A DNA stretch of 8,525 bases from Candidatus Tenderia sp. (lineage in GTDB: Bacteria > Pseudomonadota > Gammaproteobacteria > Tenderiales > Tenderiaceae). The notes under the pieces are model-generated. The model saw only the letters and a list, made by a program, of their open reading frames with translations. It was not told the DNA's origin and ran no database searches. Every line of letters starts with the position of its first letter. The first letter of the stretch is position 1. The stretch lies in assembly GCA_030148045.1 (NCBI GenBank), contig JASBUE010000221.1, positions 1 through 8,525 of the forward strand. Direction: 5' to 3'. The position numbers and the translations under genes are program-made. Of this stretch, positions 7,214 to 8,525 are shown piece after piece.

Positions 7214-8166
7214 GCGTTCACGACATTGCGTGGCGTGCCGGCCAGGAAGGCGCTGATGTTGTCGCCGATCTCATCCAGCAAGCGCTGGCGTGCATTGCGG
7301 CTGGCCCAGGCGATGTGCGGGGTGACGATGAGGTTGGGAACGTCGTCGGCCAGCAGGGGGTTGCCGTGGAGCGGCGGTTCTTCGCTCAGCACGTCGATGC
7401 CGGCGCCGCCGAGCCGTCCGTCGCGCAGGGCATCCGCCAGGGCCTGTTCGTCCACGATGCCGCCGCGGGCGGTATTGATCAGCAGGGCGCCGGGTTTCAT
7501 CCGCCGGATTTCGGCCGCGCCGATCAGGCCGCGTGTCTCTGAGTTAAGCGGACAGTGCAGGGTGAGAACGTCCGCCGCCTCCAGTACTTGTTCAAAGGCC
7601 AACCGGCCGGGACTCGGCGCGCTGCCGCGGTGATCGGCGATGATCACCTCCATGCCGAAGGCTTCGCCCAGGTGCGCCACCGCATGGCCCAGTTCACCGT
7701 GGCCGATGATGCCGAGGGTTCTGCCGGCCAGCTCTTCGATGGGGTAGTCGAGCAAGCAGAAGTGTGGACTGCGCTGCCATTCGCCCTTCATCACCGCGCG
7801 GCGGTAGCTACCCAGGTGAATGGAAAGCGAAAGGATCAGGGTGAAGACATGCTGACTGACGGAGGGGGTGGCATAGCCGCGCACGTTACAAACCGTGACC
7901 CCATGTCGTTGCGCCGCATCCAGGTCCACATTGTTGTAGCCGGTGGCGGCGACGCAGATCAGTTTGAGCCTTGACGCGGCCTGAAAGGCGGCCTCATCAA
8001 TGCCCACCTTGTTGCTGACGATAATCTCGGCATCCCGAATGCGATCATTCAGGTCGTCCGGACGGGTGAGTCCATAAAACCGCCAGTCGTCGATGAGATT
8101 GTCGAGGGCGAAGAAGTCCAGGTCGCCGCGGTCGAGGCTGTCACGGTCGAGAAAGATGCCCAGCAT
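7210..8166 (-). CDS. D-2-hydroxyacid dehydrogenase, glycerate dehydrogenase/hydroxypyruvate reductase-like
   Basis: A 318-residue NAD(P)H-dependent enzyme of the D-isomer 2-hydroxyacid dehydrogenase family, likely reducing hydroxypyruvate to D-glycerate or glyoxylate to glycolate in the cytoplasm. Counting from the ATG at 8166, the nucleotide-binding motif GHGELG is at 155-160 and Asp178 closes the second strand, favouring NADH. The catalytic Arg234 (TARGG), Glu263 (SEEPP) and His284 (TPHIAWAS) are all present. The AATGYNNVD substrate loop and the HIAWAS block resemble glycerate dehydrogenases more than D-lactate or phosphoglycerate dehydrogenases, and there is no ACT regulatory domain. The frame also opens with ATG at 8181. 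The 8166 start is preferred because GGGAG lies 8 bases before it, whereas the upstream ATG has no clear ribosome-binding site. It appears to be the first gene of the minus-strand cluster, and its stop overlaps the kinase start. Exact substrate is inferred. Confidence 0.9.
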   Translation of the reverse strand: MLGIFLDRDSLDRGDLDFFALDNLIDDWRFYGLTRPDDLNDRIRDAEIIVSNKVGIDEAAFQAASRLKLICVAATGYNNVDLDAAQRHGVTVCNVRGYATPSVSQHVFTLILSLSIHLGSYRRAVMKGEWQRSPHFCLLDYPIEELAGRTLGIIGHGELGHAVAHLGEAFGMEVIIADHRGSAPSPGRLAFEQVLEAADVLTLHCPLNSETRGLIGAAEIRRMKPGALLINTARGGIVDEQALADALRDGRLGGAGIDVLSEEPPLHGNPLLADDVPNLIVTPHIAWASRNARQRLLDEIGDNISAFLAGTPRNVVNA

Positions 8167-8240
8167 AAGAATGGCTCCCATGTTTAAGTCTTTACTCTAC
8201 AATGTTGGACAGGGAATGTAATCAGATCAACAGGTGCGCC
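8167..8240. promoter_or_regulatory. Divergent intergenic region between the hydroxyacid dehydrogenase and VOC genes
   Basis: This 74-bp stretch must contain control signals for both directions, because the genes on either side are divergent. It includes the GGGAG ribosome-binding site of the minus-strand gene (8175-8179). A possible plus-strand -10 box TACAAT at 8198-8203 has no clear -35. A minus-strand TTGATC at 8225-8230 could be a weak -35. The left arm of a 10-bp inverted repeat also lies here. No single promoter can be assigned with confidence. Confidence 0.45.
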
Positions 8241-8251
8241 ATGTCCAACAT
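8202..8251. repeat. 10-bp perfect inverted repeat spanning the VOC gene start
   Basis: ATGTTGGACA (8202-8211) is the exact reverse complement of TGTCCAACAT (8242-8251), with a 30-base spacer. The right arm begins at the second base of the VOC start codon, and the spacer contains its probable ribosome-binding site (CAGG, 8231-8234). It could be a pair of operator half-sites 40 bp apart, centre to centre, or a stem that would mask the start codon if transcription begins upstream of 8202. With a long spacer such a match can also arise by chance. Confidence 0.5.
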
Positions 8252-8525
8252 CCAGTCCATTCTTCATGCCACGGTGATCGTGGCGGACCTTGAAAAGTCC
8301 TTGTATTTTTATTGTGGTTTGCTCGGCCTGGAAGTCAATCCGGCCCGGCCCGATCTCGGCTACCCCGGCGTCTGGCTCGATGTGGGATCGCAGCAGATTC
8401 ACCTGATGCAGTTGCTCAATCCGGATCCTGTCGAGGGGCGTCCCGCCCACGGCGTCCGTGACCGGCACATCGCCTTCGCGGTGGCCGATCTCAACGCCTT
8501 GTGTCAGCGGCTGGACGAGGCGGGC
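8241..8525 (+). CDS. VOC (glyoxalase/bleomycin-resistance/dioxygenase) family protein, 3' end cut by window edge
   Basis: The first 95 residues of a protein with the vicinal oxygen chelate fold. The start MSNIQSILHATVIVADLEKS followed by LYFYCGLLGLEV is the classic first beta-alpha-beta module (H...V.DL..S..FY...LGL), with His9 a probable metal ligand. QQIHLMQL (51-58) with His54 and DRHIAFAVADL (74-84) with His76 begin the next strands and second module. Family members include glyoxalase I, dioxygenases and many of unknown function, so no reaction can be assigned. A methylglyoxal-related role would suit neighbours that make dihydroxyacetone phosphate, but that is speculation. The ATG at 8241 has a partial ribosome-binding site (CAGG, 6 bases before the start). 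It is the only plus-strand gene and diverges from the hydroxyacid dehydrogenase gene. Length and C-terminus are unknown. Confidence 0.85.
   Translation, partial: MSNIQSILHATVIVADLEKSLYFYCGLLGLEVNPARPDLGYPGVWLDVGSQQIHLMQLLNPDPVEGRPAHGVRDRHIAFAVADLNALCQRLDEAG

Noticed and set aside
6692..7633. Plus-strand open frame of 313 codons opposite the kinase and dehydrogenase genes
   Set aside because: It spans the junction of two well-supported minus-strand genes and has no recognisable motif.
8167..8181. ATG at 8181 as start of the hydroxyacid dehydrogenase
   Set aside because: The ATG at 8166 has GGGAG at a good 8-base spacing, while the 8181 ATG has none; the longer form is not excluded.
8184..8468. 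Minus-strand open frame of 94 codons overlapping the VOC gene
   Set aside because: The plus strand encodes a clear VOC-fold N-terminus here, so the minus-strand frame is its shadow.

Overview
The window looks like a chromosomal segment from a GC-rich gammaproteobacterium. The evidence is an EttA whose two catalytic glutamates fall at exactly the E. coli residue numbers (188 and 470), tightly packed same-strand genes, and enterobacterial-type glycerol-metabolism families. The lineage is an inference from protein resemblance; a purple-sulfur or Ectothiorhodospiraceae-like relative would fit but cannot be shown here. There are no mobile elements, CRISPR arrays, tRNAs or rRNAs, and no gene-free stretch reaches 300 bases.

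Layout: six genes lie on the minus strand, so they are transcribed from right to left. In transcription order they are a D-2-hydroxyacid dehydrogenase of the glycerate dehydrogenase/hydroxypyruvate reductase type (7210-8166), an FGGY-family kinase related to glycerol kinase (5783-7213), a glycerophosphodiester phosphodiesterase (4898-5656), a short FAD-dependent glycerol-3-phosphate dehydrogenase (3721-4908), a bifunctional class II aldolase/short-chain dehydrogenase (1682-3652), and the ABC-F translation factor ettA (1-1647, missing only its last few codons). A VOC/glyoxalase-family gene (8241 to the window end) is divergent on the plus strand.

How the genes may work together: the phosphodiesterase would release glycerol-3-phosphate from deacylated phospholipids, and the GlpD-like enzyme would oxidise it to dihydroxyacetone phosphate. 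The aldolase/dehydrogenase fusion belongs to a family that splits ketose-1-phosphates into dihydroxyacetone phosphate plus an aldehyde and then acts on an alcohol or aldehyde. The hydroxyacid dehydrogenase would interconvert hydroxypyruvate and glycerate, or glyoxylate and glycolate. The cluster therefore centres on three-carbon intermediates. The kinase is the puzzle: it has the glycerol-kinase fold signatures and catalytic Asp, but several residues that contact glycerol and ATP in E. coli GlpK are changed, so its substrate may be a different polyol or sugar. Kinase and hydroxyacid dehydrogenase overlap by 4 bp, and the GlpD-like gene overlaps the phosphodiesterase gene by 11 bp, which supports co-transcription and translational coupling. 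EttA is a housekeeping ribosome-associated ATPase and probably only a neighbour.

No clearly new system such as a defence island is visible. The points most worth a second look are the divergent kinase and the uncharacterised three-carbon cluster around it. Three inverted repeats in the short intergenic gaps are also worth checking, one centred on a possible -10 box and one reaching into the start codon of the VOC gene.
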